DNA of 34,389 nucleotides from Alphaproteobacteria bacterium. GTDB lineage: Bacteria > Pseudomonadota > Alphaproteobacteria > RF32 > CAG-239. Where the stretch lies: the NCBI GenBank assembly GCA_017939155.1, contig JAGAZZ010000003.1, positions 1 to 34,389 on the forward strand. The letters run 5' to 3'. Position 1 is the stretch's first letter. The number at the start of each line of letters is the position of its first letter. Shown here piece by piece: positions 23,639 to 34,389 of the stretch. A program made the position numbers and the translations under genes. The notes under the pieces are model-generated. The model saw nothing but the letters and a program-made list of their open reading frames with translations. It was not told the origin of the DNA and searched no databases.

Positions 23639-24520
23639 TTAAAAATCCAGCAAAAAATGTGCCAGATTAACGACTATTTTGCTTAAGTCATACCTAACTT
23701 GTTGAAAATTCGAATTTTCTTTTAGTAATTTTTCATCGGCATAGATTTCGCGGTTTATCTCTAACTGCAGGGTGTAAGATTGCTTTCGCGGTTCGCAATA
23801 ATTAAAGGTGATGAACGCGCCGGAGTAGGGGCGGTTTTTGGAAACGTAGTATTCACGTTTGGAGAGCTCGTTTTCAACAAAAAAGCTGATTTTATTGGGA
23901 CAGCTTTGTTCAAATAAATTGCCGAGGCAAATATCTATGCGCGGATTTTCGGAAATAATCGAACAGATTTTAGAGGGCATAGAGTGACAATCCAGCACTA
24001 AGCAGAAGCCAAACTTTGCGGTTACGGCTTCAATAAGCTGCTTTAGGCGATTGTGATAAGGGTCATAGACTTTTTTAATACGTTGCTCGACTTCCTGATA
24101 TGAAATCGGTTTGGCATATATCGGGCGACTGTCCGCGGTCAGCTTATGGACAATGCCTAAGCCATAGCGGGCGCGTTGGCGATTTAGACCAATGTCATCC
24201 TTAGGATAATCATAAAACATTGAGGGGTCAAGCTCGAGCTTGGCGCGGTTGACGTCGATAAACGAGCGGTTAATGTTTAAGCACAAGGCCGTAATGCCGT
24301 GGTCTTTGATTGCGGGCATTAAAAGGTCTTTGACAAATAAATCTTCATTTTTGCGCAACTCGGTCACGGTTGGAGTGACGGCTTTTAAAAATTCCTCGGG
24401 AAAAACGGTTCCGGCGTGCGGAATCGAAAGGATAAGAGGATATTTCAACTCTGTGGTGTTAAACTCCTCTATTGGGTTTAATTTGGAATAATCTACTGTA
24501 AAATCTATGTTATTGCTCAT
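23639..24520 (-). CDS. N-formylglutamate amidohydrolase family protein
   Basis: Zinc-dependent hydrolase of the FGase family, which removes formyl groups from N-formylglutamate in histidine breakdown or acts on similar amides. 293 residues with LILSIPHAGTVFPEEF at the N-terminus (His metal ligand), NINRSFIDVNRAKLELDP (family signature), DPYHNRLKQLI, LVLDCHSMPS (second His ligand) and the C-terminal QSYTLQLEINREIY. All signature motifs are intact. No hut genes are nearby, so the true substrate is open. Start ATG 24520 has only a weak ribosome site. It is divergent from the tRNA-Val-like gene. Confidence 0.92.
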   Translation of the reverse strand: MSNNIDFTVDYSKLNPIEEFNTTELKYPLILSIPHAGTVFPEEFLKAVTPTVTELRKNEDLFVKDLLMPAIKDHGITALCLNINRSFIDVNRAKLELDPSMFYDYPKDDIGLNRQRARYGLGIVHKLTADSRPIYAKPISYQEVEQRIKKVYDPYHNRLKQLIEAVTAKFGFCLVLDCHSMPSKICSIISENPRIDICLGNLFEQSCPNKISFFVENELSKREYYVSKNRPYSGAFITFNYCEPRKQSYTLQLEINREIYADEKLLKENSNFQQVRYDLSKIVVNLAHFLLDF

Positions 24521-24611
24521 ATTTTTGCTGTTTCATTTAATTATTTCGTTAAACTCTTTAGGAGTTATACACAAAAAAAGTTAACTTTTCAATAATTTTA
24601 TGAAAAAAGGC

Positions 24612-24639
24612 TTGCATTATTTATTTGGCATGATAAAAG
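24612..24639 (+). promoter_or_regulatory. Promoter of the tRNA-Val-like gene
   Basis: TTGCAT (24612-24617), 16-bp spacer, TAAAAG (24634-24639), about 20 bp before the tRNA 5' end. Confidence 0.45.
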
Positions 24640-24658
24640 AAGTGCAAATTTGATTAAC

Positions 24659-24732
24659 GGACCGTTAGTTTAAAAGTAGAATGCATCCTTGACATGGATG
24701 TGGCAGAGGAGCGTTACCTCTACGGTCCACCA
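24659..24732 (+). tRNA. tRNA-Val(GAC)-like gene with odd T-loop
   Basis: 74 nt including CCA. The acceptor GGACCGT pairs with ACGGTCC over 7 bp, discriminator A. Anticodon stem CATCC/GGATG with loop TTGACAT gives anticodon GAC. The D-arm TAGTTTAAAAGTAGAATG resembles known short D-arms but has lost the first of the GG pair. The T-stem AGAGG/CCTCT is intact, but its loop reads AGCGTTA instead of the near-universal TTC-type loop. Valine identity marks (A35, C36, A73) are present. It may be functional with an unusual elbow, or decaying. Its 3' 20 nt recur at 25102. Confidence 0.6.
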
Positions 24733-24805
24733 TTTCCCTGAAATTTTGTGATATTTACTCACAGATGGAAGCCTGTCTTCAGTCGGGTCACGTACTTTTA
24801 TGTAC
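24713..24805. repeat. 93-bp direct repeat containing the tRNA 3' end, copy 1
   Basis: From GTTACCTCTACGGTCCACC through the family-A left arm to the apex TTTTATGTAC. Identical to 25102-25194 except one base (GTCGGG versus GTTGGG). Confidence 0.92.
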
Positions 24806-24850
24806 GCTCCCCTTCTTTGCAGGACATCTGTGTTCACTTCGCAAAATTTC
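24739..24850. repeat. Family A palindrome, copy 7
   Basis: GAAATTTTG faces CAAAATTTC, CACAGATG faces CATCTGTG, and the inner arms around CTGTCTTC face CTTTGCAG less exactly. Apex CACGTACTTTTATGTACGCT. Confidence 0.85.
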
Positions 24851-24859
24851 AAAGAAATA

Positions 24860-24896
24860 TACGCATAAGTCCCCCTTTTGTGGGGGGGTATGCGTA
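24860..24896. repeat. Isolated hairpin
   Basis: TACGCATA/TATGCGTA outer stem and CCCCC/GGGGG inner stem. Sits between family A copy 7 and the family C element; no T run suited to a terminator. Confidence 0.6.
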
Positions 24897-24910
24897 TTGG
24901 TGAACGAGAG

Positions 24911-25071
24911 TAACGCGACGATTGCCACATCCGGATGTGGTCAGAGGCGTCTTTTGAGAAAAAAACGTCCGGGGGATGTTTTTTTCAAAAGACGAGTAGC
25001 TGTTGTTGATTTGCGCCCGGCGGGAACGCCGGAGAAAGCAAATGTTACAACTGTTTGACCGAGCGTCGTTA
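24911..25071 (-). ncRNA. Family C structured element, copy 2
   Basis: Four paired regions close into a multibranch fold. The outer stem CGACG/CGTCG, with TAAC/GTTA, joins 24911-24920 to 25064-25071. Inside lie the palindrome CCACATCC/GGATGTGG (24925-24940), a long hairpin CGTCTTTT/AAAAGACG holding CGTCC/GGATG (24948-24994), and a nested stem GTTGT/ACAAC, TTTGC/GCAAA, CCGGCG/CGCCGG (25002-25051). Read on the minus strand, order, apices and linkers match the element at 12141-12294 (GGCGTT-C/A-CCGCC apex, GCTA linker, CGTCC loop stem), while the arms differ. No ORF explains it. Confidence 0.55.
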
Positions 25072-25101
25072 TTGAGCGCAGCGAAATTTACAAAGCGAGA
25101 G

Positions 25102-25194
25102 GTTACCTCTACGGTCCACCATTTCCCTGAAATTTTGTGATATTTACTCACAGATGGAAGCCTGTCTTCAGTTGGGTCACGTACTTTTATGTAC
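25102..25194. repeat. 93-bp direct repeat containing the tRNA 3' end, copy 2
   Basis: Second copy of 24713-24805. It restores a tRNA 3' terminus (T-stem, acceptor 3' strand, CCA) with no tRNA body before it. Confidence 0.92.
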
Positions 25195-25240
25195 ACCGCA
25201 ATTTTAAATTCACTTCCAGCGCCGGCACTCTCCGAAACCA
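25127..25240. repeat. Family A hybrid, copy 8
   Basis: The left half is subtype 1 (GAAATTTTG...GATGGAAGCC, CACGTACTTTTATGTAC). The right half is subtype 2 (ACACCGCAATTTTAAATTCA, then CTTCCAGCGCCGGCACTC). The halves are no longer complementary, so recombination at the GTAC apex is likely. Confidence 0.75.
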
Positions 25241-25243
25241 ATG

Positions 25244-25273
25244 CAAAATCCTCCTTAAAAGGAGCGATTTTTA
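25244..25273 (+). terminator. Terminator-like hairpin before rpoB
   Basis: AAAATC-CTCC/GGAG-GATTTT around TTAAAA with a following T run. It could shield the rpoB promoter from upstream transcription. Confidence 0.55.
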
Positions 25274-25364
25274 GTTTTAAATTTGATTTTTAGCGATTCT
25301 TTGAGTCGGCTGACATTTAAAGAGTTAAAATCAAGTTAAGATTTTTATAAAACGAAAAAATATG

Positions 25365-25393
25365 TTGAAAAGTATTTTTTTTGGCGTTATACT
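25365..25393 (+). promoter_or_regulatory. Promoter of rpoBC
   Basis: TTGAAA (25365-25370), 17-bp spacer, TATACT (25388-25393). Near-consensus sigma-70 site, start expected around 25400. Confidence 0.75.
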
Positions 25394-25665
25394 GCGCGCG
25401 ACTTTAAAAATATAATGTTTTGTAATTACAAAATTATTTTGAATTTTATGATGAACGAAGCGCAAGCCCTTGAAATTAAAATATTTTAAGGGGCGTTAGT
25501 GACTCAAGAAAAGATTTTAAATTTATAGTTTTCGTATAAACCTTCTGCGGTCGGGGTTGGAAGGGCTTTGAGAATCGGATATTTGAGCAGATTGTGCAAG
25601 TATTTGATTTGGGGCTTAATTTCATAAGTATTGTCGCAGAAATCTAACCTGAAGGATTAAAAGAG
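25394..25665 (+). promoter_or_regulatory. Long rpoB leader
   Basis: About 265 nt untranslated. It holds the palindrome TTTTGTAATTACAAAA near 25414-25430, a 13-codon ORF (MMNEAQALEIKIF) from 25449, and a possible long-range stem TTCTGCG (about 25545) with CGCAGAA (about 25634). The last 40 nt supply a weak ribosome site (GAAGGAT). Its length suggests post-transcriptional control, but no known leader motif was recognised. Confidence 0.45.
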
Positions 25666-28600
25666 ATGAAAGAATCTTATACGAGCAAGAAACGTGTAAG
25701 AAAAAATTTCGGGCGAATCGACGCAGTTGCCGATATTCCCAATTTGATTGAAGTGCAAACCGGCTCTTATAACAGCTTTATCAACAATGTTGATATGTAT
25801 GGCAATCATTGTGAGTTTGGTTTGGAAGAAGTGTTTAAGTCTATTTTCCCTATTCGCGATTTTGCCGGAAACGGGGTTTTAGAGTTTGTTAAATACGAAC
25901 TTTCCCAGCCTAAATATGATGTGCAAGAGTGCATTAAACGTGACTTGACGTACGCGGCGCCGGTTAAAGCAACGCTTCGTTTGGTGGTTTATGATGTTGA
26001 TGAAGCAACAGGCGCTAAAGATATTCACGACATTAAAGAGCAAGATGTGTTTATGGGCGATATTCCTTTGATGACCGAAAAGGGAACGTTCATTGTTAAC
26101 GGTACGGAGCGCGTTGTCGTTTCACAGATGCACAGAAGCCCAGGTGTGTTCTTTGACCATGATAAAGGCAAAACGCTTGCTAACGGCAGTTTCTTGTTTG
26201 CGGCACGTATTATTCCTTACCGCGGGTCTTGGCTTGATTTTGAATTTGACACCAAAGATTTGGTTTATGCACGTATTGACAGGCGTCGTAAATTACCGGT
26301 AACCACTATCTTTTACTCTTTATATTCTAAAGAAACAGAAGAAAAAATGGCTGCTGCCAAAAAGGCAGGAAAGAAGCTTGACCCAAGTGAAATCAAGGGA
26401 ATGAGCAAAGAAGAGATTTTGGCTTATTTCTATGAAATCAGCCATGTTGAGAAGGTTAAAAAAGGCTATAAGATTGACTTTGACGCAACCAAAATGAAAG
26501 GCGTTAAGTTTGACTTTGATTTGGTTGACGCCGAAACGGGCAAAGTCGTTTGGGAAAAAGACAAGAAATTAACCCCGAGAAGCGCACAGAAGTTGGTTGA
26601 AAAAGGCTTGAAGAGCTTTTTGGTTAATGACCAATATTTATATGGCAAATATTTGGCTAAAGCCGTTGTTGTTGCTAAAACCGGCGAAGTTATCGCTGAC
26701 GCGGGTGCCGAGCTGAACGAAGACGTTTTGAACGCTATTAATGATGCTAAGATTAAAGAGTTTGATTTGCTTTATATCGACGGCATTAACGTTGGTCCGT
26801 ATATCCGCAACACCTTGGAAATCGACCGCAACACCAACAGAGAAGAAGCTTTGGGTGATATTTACAAAGTTATGCGTCCGGGCGAGCCGGTAACGCTTGA
26901 GGCTTCTGAGGCAGTATTTAGAAATTTGTTCTTTGATGAAGAAAGATATGACCTTTCGTCTGTTGGTCGTGTGAAGATGAATTCGGCGTTGGATATTTCT
27001 TTTGCCGATGCACCGGATACCTGCCATGTTTTGCGTAAAGATGATATTTTGCGCGTGGTTAAACATATGGTTGACCTTAAAGACGGCAAAGGTGAAGTAG
27101 ACGATATTGACCACTTGGGTAACCGTCGTGTTCGCTCAGTTGGTGAGTTGATGGAAAACCAATATCGTATGGGCTTACTCAGAATGGAAAGAGCTATCAG
27201 AGAAAAGATGAGCGCTGAAGTTTTGAACAACGTTAAGCCGCAAGATTTGGTTAACGCTAAGCCAATTGCCGCTGTGATTAGAGAATTTTTCGGGTCTTCG
27301 CAGTTGTCACAATTTATGGACCAAAACAACCCGTTATCCGAGATTACACACAAACGCCGTTTGTCAGCGTTAGGTCCCGGTGGTTTGAGTCGTGACCGTG
27401 CAGGCTTTGAAGTGCGCGACGTGCACCCAACCCACTATGGTCGTATCTGCCCGATTGAAACACCGGAAGGTCCGAACATCGGTTTGATTAACGCGTTATC
27501 AACCTACGCACGCATTAACAAATACGGCTTTATCGAATGCCCGTACCGCAAGGTGGTTGAAGGCGTTGTGACCAATGACGTGGTTTATTTGTCGGCTGAT
27601 GAAGAATCCCGTTATGTTATGGCGGAAGCCAATGCCAAGGTTAAAGAAGACGGACATTTTGAAAATGATTTGATTACCTGCCGTAAAGCGGGTGAGGTTA
27701 TCTTCGCAAAACCGGAAGAAATCAACTTTATTGACGTTTCACCAAAACAGCTCGTTTCGGTTGCGGCAGCGCTTATTCCGTTCTTGGAAAACGATGACGC
27801 GAACCGTGCGTTGATGGGTTCAAACATGCAGAAGCAAGGCGTGCCTTTGCTTCGCTCTGAAGCTCCTTTGGTCGGTACCGGTATTGAAGCAACGGTTGCA
27901 AAAGATTCCGGTGCGACATTAGTGGCTAAATATGATGGTGAAGTTGTGGCTGTGGATGCTAACCGTATCGTTATTCGTTCTCATAATACCGAGAACGCTG
28001 CCGATATGGGTGTTGAAATTTACCGCTTGTCTAAATTCCGCCGTTCTAACCAAGATACTTGCATTAACCAAGTTCCTTTGGTTAAAGTGGGTGATGAAAT
28101 CAAAGCCGGTGATATTATTGCCGACGGTCCTTGTACGGATATGGGCGAGCTTGCTCTCGGTAAGAACGTTCTTGTTGCGTTTATGCCGTGGAACGGTTTG
28201 AACTACGAAGACGCAATTTTGCTTTCAGAACGTATTTCGAGAGATGATGTTTTGACATCACTTCATATTGAAGAATTTGAAGTGATGGCGCGTGATACGA
28301 AGTTAGGTCAAGAAGAAATTACCCGCGATATTCCGAACGTTGGTGAAGATGCTCTTCGTAACCTTGATGAGTCTGGTATTATTTATATCGGTGCGGAAGT
28401 TAAAGCCGGCGATATTCTCGTTGGTAAGGTAACACCGAAAGGTGAGAGCGTTGTAACTCCTGAAGAAAAATTGCTCCGTGCCATCTTTGGTGAAAAAGCC
28501 AGTGATGTTCGTGATACATCTTTAAGAGCGCAACCAGGTATTGAAGGCGTTGTGGTTGATGTTCAAGTGTTTAACCGCAGAGGCGTTGAAAAAGATGAAC

Positions 28601-29850
28601 GTGCGTTGGCAATTGAACAAGGTGAAATCTCTAAATTGGCAAAAGACCGCGATGATGAAATGAACATCGTTAGAAAGAGCTATAACCAACGTTTGAAAGA
28701 AATGCTTTTAGGACAAACCGTGGTTGACGCGCCGAAAGGCATTGCCAAGAAGCTTGTTTTGACTGAAGAAGTTTTGAAGGGAATTCCAGAATATCAGCTC
28801 GGCAAAATCATCATTAAAGATGAAGAATTAATGAGCAAGATTGAAGAATTTACCAATGCGTTTAACGCACGTCTTGACAAGGTTCAAAAACACTTTGAAC
28901 AAAAAGTTGAAGAAGTGCAGAGAGGCGATGATTTATTGCCGGGCGTTTTGAAACAAGTTAAAGTGTTTATCGCGACCAAGCGTAAAATGCAGACCGGTGA
29001 TAAGATGGCCGGACGTCACGGTAACAAAGGTACGGTTTCCCGCGTGCTTCCGTTAGAGGATATGCCTTATATGGAAGACGGTACACCGGTTGACATCGTG
29101 TTAAACCCGCTGGGCGTGCCTTCTCGTATGAACGTCGGACAAATTCTTGAGACGCACTTGGGTTGGGCTGCCAAAGAGCTCGGTAAACAATTAAACGAGC
29201 TTTGCGACCAATATAAGCGCGGCGAAAAGACGATTGACGAGTTAAACGCCAAATTAAAAGAAATTTACGGCGAAAAGCAGTATAAGAATGAAATCGAAAC
29301 TTTAACCGAGCCGGAAAAACTTGAGATGATTGGTAACCTTAAAAAAGGTATTCCGATGGCAACGCCGGTATTTGACGGCGCTAACGGTGACGATATTAAC
29401 CGTATGCTCAAGATGGCAGGCTTGCCGACATCAGGTCAGATTGATTTGTATGACGGTCGTACCGGTGAGAAGTTTGACCGTAAAGTGACGGTTGGTATTA
29501 TCTATATGATTAAACTGCACCACATCGTTGATGAAAAAATGCACGCCCGTTCGGTTGGTCCGTACAGCCTTGTTACACAACAACCTTTGGGTGGTAAAGC
29601 ACAATTCGGCGGACAACGTTTCGGTGAAATGGAAGTGTGGGCATTACAGGCCTACGGTGCGGCTTACACGCTGCAAGAAATGCTTACCATCAAGTCTGAT
29701 GACGTGAACGGCAGAACCAAAGTTTATGAGTCTATTGTCAGAGGCGAAGACAGCTTTGAGTCAGGCGTTCCGGAGAGCTTTAACGTTTTGGTTAAAGAAA
29801 TCAAGTCATTGTGCTTGAACGTTGAGATGTTAAACGAAGAAGAAGCCTAA
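25666..29850 (+). CDS. rpoB: RNA polymerase subunit beta
   Basis: Catalytic-core subunit of RNA polymerase, 1394 residues, full length. The rifampicin-pocket segment [20 protein letters not shown] followed by [13 protein letters not shown] has the wild-type residues at the usual resistance positions. Other landmarks: [49 protein letters not shown] and the C-terminal [20 protein letters not shown]. An alphaproteobacterial lineage insert ([17 protein letters not shown]) lies at about 225-245. Start ATG 25666 ([16 protein letters not shown]). rpoC follows after 15-21 bp. The expected rplJ-rplL genes are not upstream; instead a tRNA-like gene and repeats precede its own promoter. Confidence 0.99.
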   Translation: MKESYTSKKRVRKNFGRIDAVADIPNLIEVQTGSYNSFINNVDMYGNHCEFGLEEVFKSIFPIRDFAGNGVLEFVKYELSQPKYDVQECIKRDLTYAAPVKATLRLVVYDVDEATGAKDIHDIKEQDVFMGDIPLMTEKGTFIVNGTERVVVSQMHRSPGVFFDHDKGKTLANGSFLFAARIIPYRGSWLDFEFDTKDLVYARIDRRRKLPVTTIFYSLYSKETEEKMAAAKKAGKKLDPSEIKGMSKEEILAYFYEISHVEKVKKGYKIDFDATKMKGVKFDFDLVDAETGKVVWEKDKKLTPRSAQKLVEKGLKSFLVNDQYLYGKYLAKAVVVAKTGEVIADAGAELNEDVLNAINDAKIKEFDLLYIDGINVGPYIRNTLEIDRNTNREEALGDIYKVMRPGEPVTLEASEAVFRNLFFDEERYDLSSVGRVKMNSALDISFADAPDTCHVLRKDDILRVVKHMVDLKDGKGEVDDIDHLGNRRVRSVGELMENQYRMGLLRMERAIREKMSAEVLNNVKPQDLVNAKPIAAVIREFFGSSQLSQFMDQNNPLSEITHKRRLSALGPGGLSRDRAGFEVRDVHPTHYGRICPIETPEGPNIGLINALSTYARINKYGFIECPYRKVVEGVVTNDVVYLSADEESRYVMAEANAKVKEDGHFENDLITCRKAGEVIFAKPEEINFIDVSPKQLVSVAAALIPFLENDDANRALMGSNMQKQGVPLLRSEAPLVGTGIEATVAKDSGATLVAKYDGEVVAVDANRIVIRSHNTENAADMGVEIYRLSKFRRSNQDTCINQVPLVKVGDEIKAGDIIADGPCTDMGELALGKNVLVAFMPWNGLNYEDAILLSERISRDDVLTSLHIEEFEVMARDTKLGQEEITRDIPNVGEDALRNLDESGIIYIGAEVKAGDILVGKVTPKGESVVTPEEKLLRAIFGEKASDVRDTSLRAQPGIEGVVVDVQVFNRRGVEKDERALAIEQGEISKLAKDRDDEMNIVRKSYNQRLKEMLLGQTVVDAPKGIAKKLVLTEEVLKGIPEYQLGKIIIKDEELMSKIEEFTNAFNARLDKVQKHFEQKVEEVQRGDDLLPGVLKQVKVFIATKRKMQTGDKMAGRHGNKGTVSRVLPLEDMPYMEDGTPVDIVLNPLGVPSRMNVGQILETHLGWAAKELGKQLNELCDQYKRGEKTIDELNAKLKEIYGEKQYKNEIETLTEPEKLEMIGNLKKGIPMATPVFDGANGDDINRMLKMAGLPTSGQIDLYDGRTGEKFDRKVTVGIIYMIKLHHIVDEKMHARSVGPYSLVTQQPLGGKAQFGGQRFGEMEVWALQAYGAAYTLQEMLTIKSDDVNGRTKVYESIVRGEDSFESGVPESFNVLVKEIKSLCLNVEMLNEEEA

Positions 29851-29871
29851 AGATAAAGGAGTTTTTTGAAT

Positions 29872-34020
<4,149 letters not shown>

Positions 34021-34028
34021 GGTAGAAA

Positions 34029-34063
34029 GAAATCGCTCAATTTAGTTGAGCGATTTCTTTTTT
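34029..34063 (+). terminator. Terminator of rpoBC
   Basis: GAAATCGCTCAA/TTGAGCGATTTC stem, TTTAG loop, then TTTTTT. Confidence 0.88.
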
Positions 34064-34172
34064 GGGGGCTCGCAAAAGCACCGGTCAAATAAGTGTCGGC
34101 GCTCGCTTATGTACTCATTTTGTACACCGCAGTCGGAAATTTACTTCAAGCAGGGCATTTTTTCAAGCCCTA
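34062..34172. repeat. Family A palindrome, subtype 2, copy 3
   Basis: GGCTCGCAAAAGCACCGGTC on the left, apex CTTATGTACTCATTTTGTAC followed by ACCGC, then CAAGCCCTATGCAAAATCGC on the right. The arms (AATAAGT versus ACTT) have decayed compared with the copies at 16440 and 16581. Confidence 0.75.
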
Positions 34173-34175
34173 TGC

Positions 34176-34204
34176 AAAATCGCTCCTTAAGAGGAGCGAT
34201 TTTA
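34176..34204 (+). terminator. Second terminator-like hairpin after rpoC
   Basis: AAAATCGCTCC/GGAGCGATTTT around TTAAGA. Confidence 0.6.
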
Positions 34205-34257
34205 GTTTTAAATTGAGGAGAGATAATCAAAGCGTGCTTCGCACAAGTTATGGATTG

Positions 34258-34343
34258 CGCCGCTACGAAAAGCTGTGCTTTTCTACTTGCGCGAACAACT
34301 AAGTGTTGCCGCGGCTAAAGCCTAGCAACACTAAGAGAAGTTT
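34258..34343. repeat. Family B structured repeat, copy 3
   Basis: Stem GCGC/GCGC replaces the GTAGC/GCTAC-type stem of copies 1 and 2 around GAAAAGC/GCTTTTC. Then AGTGTTGC/GCAACACT encloses a GGC-TAAA-GCC hairpin. A GTGC-TTC-GCAC hairpin precedes it at about 34235. Confidence 0.75.
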
Positions 34344-34389
34344 GCGCCGCTACGAAAAGCTGTGCTTTTCTACTTGCGCGAACAACTAA
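34344..34389. repeat. Family B structured repeat, copy 4 (cut by window edge)
   Basis: Repeats the first 46 bases of copy 3 in tandem without change, so a tandem array probably continues beyond the window. Confidence 0.8.

Overview
The window reads as chromosome of a moderately AT-rich, host- or gut-type Alphaproteobacterium. This is inferred from gene content: a DsbD/ScsB-type reductase, family-5 uracil-DNA glycosylase, TolB, LolA, an N-formylglutamate amidohydrolase family protein, a DUF3035/BamF-like lipoprotein directly behind lspA, and RpoB/RpoC with strongly proteobacterial sequence. The species cannot be named from the sequence alone.

Layout. 0.1-4.5 kb (minus): dsbD-like, an OpgB/LtaS-type phosphotransferase interrupted by one in-frame TAA, and udg. 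4.7-5.3 kb (plus): an outer-membrane beta-barrel. 5.3-6.0 kb: repeat-rich intergenic DNA with a consensus promoter. 6.0-9.4 kb (minus): a frameshifted secreted Cys protein, a HEFKH putative metalloprotein, and tolB. 9.4-10.0 kb: repeats. 10.0-11.9 kb (plus): deoB, lspA and a 52-residue lipoprotein. 12-14.5 kb: repeats, then a 663-residue unknown protein with a duplicated domain. 14.6-16.4 kb: a divergent pair, a small unknown gene and hisS. 16.4-21.3 kb: repeats, then two unknown minus-strand genes sharing an almost identical C-terminal module. 21.3-24.5 kb: lolA, an orphan gene, a lytic transglycosylase and the N-formylglutamate amidohydrolase. 24.6-25.3 kb: a tRNA-Val-like gene whose 3' end is duplicated around a structured insert. 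25.4-34.0 kb: promoter, long leader, rpoB and rpoC.

Functionally, most recognised genes serve the envelope: periplasmic thiol reduction (DsbD), lipoprotein maturation and sorting (LspA, LolA), Tol-Pal (TolB), barrel assembly (BamF-like), peptidoglycan cleavage and phosphoglycerol decoration. The rest is transcription, tRNA charging and nucleotide metabolism. The order is patchwork: tolB has no pal beside it, and rpoBC is not preceded by rplJL.

The unusual part is the intergenic DNA. Three families of structured elements recur. Family A (about 11 full or partial copies) has a constant GTAC...GTAC apex and constant linkers, but stem arms that differ between copies while staying self-complementary. 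At two loci the arms run into the 3' end of the neighbouring gene. Family B (4 copies) is a two-stem unit around the motif AACAACTAAGTGTTG. Family C (2 copies, perhaps a third at the window edge) is a 150-160-nt multibranch element with conserved apices and covarying stems; both clear copies lie among family-A repeats. These structured elements are the best candidates for something undescribed.
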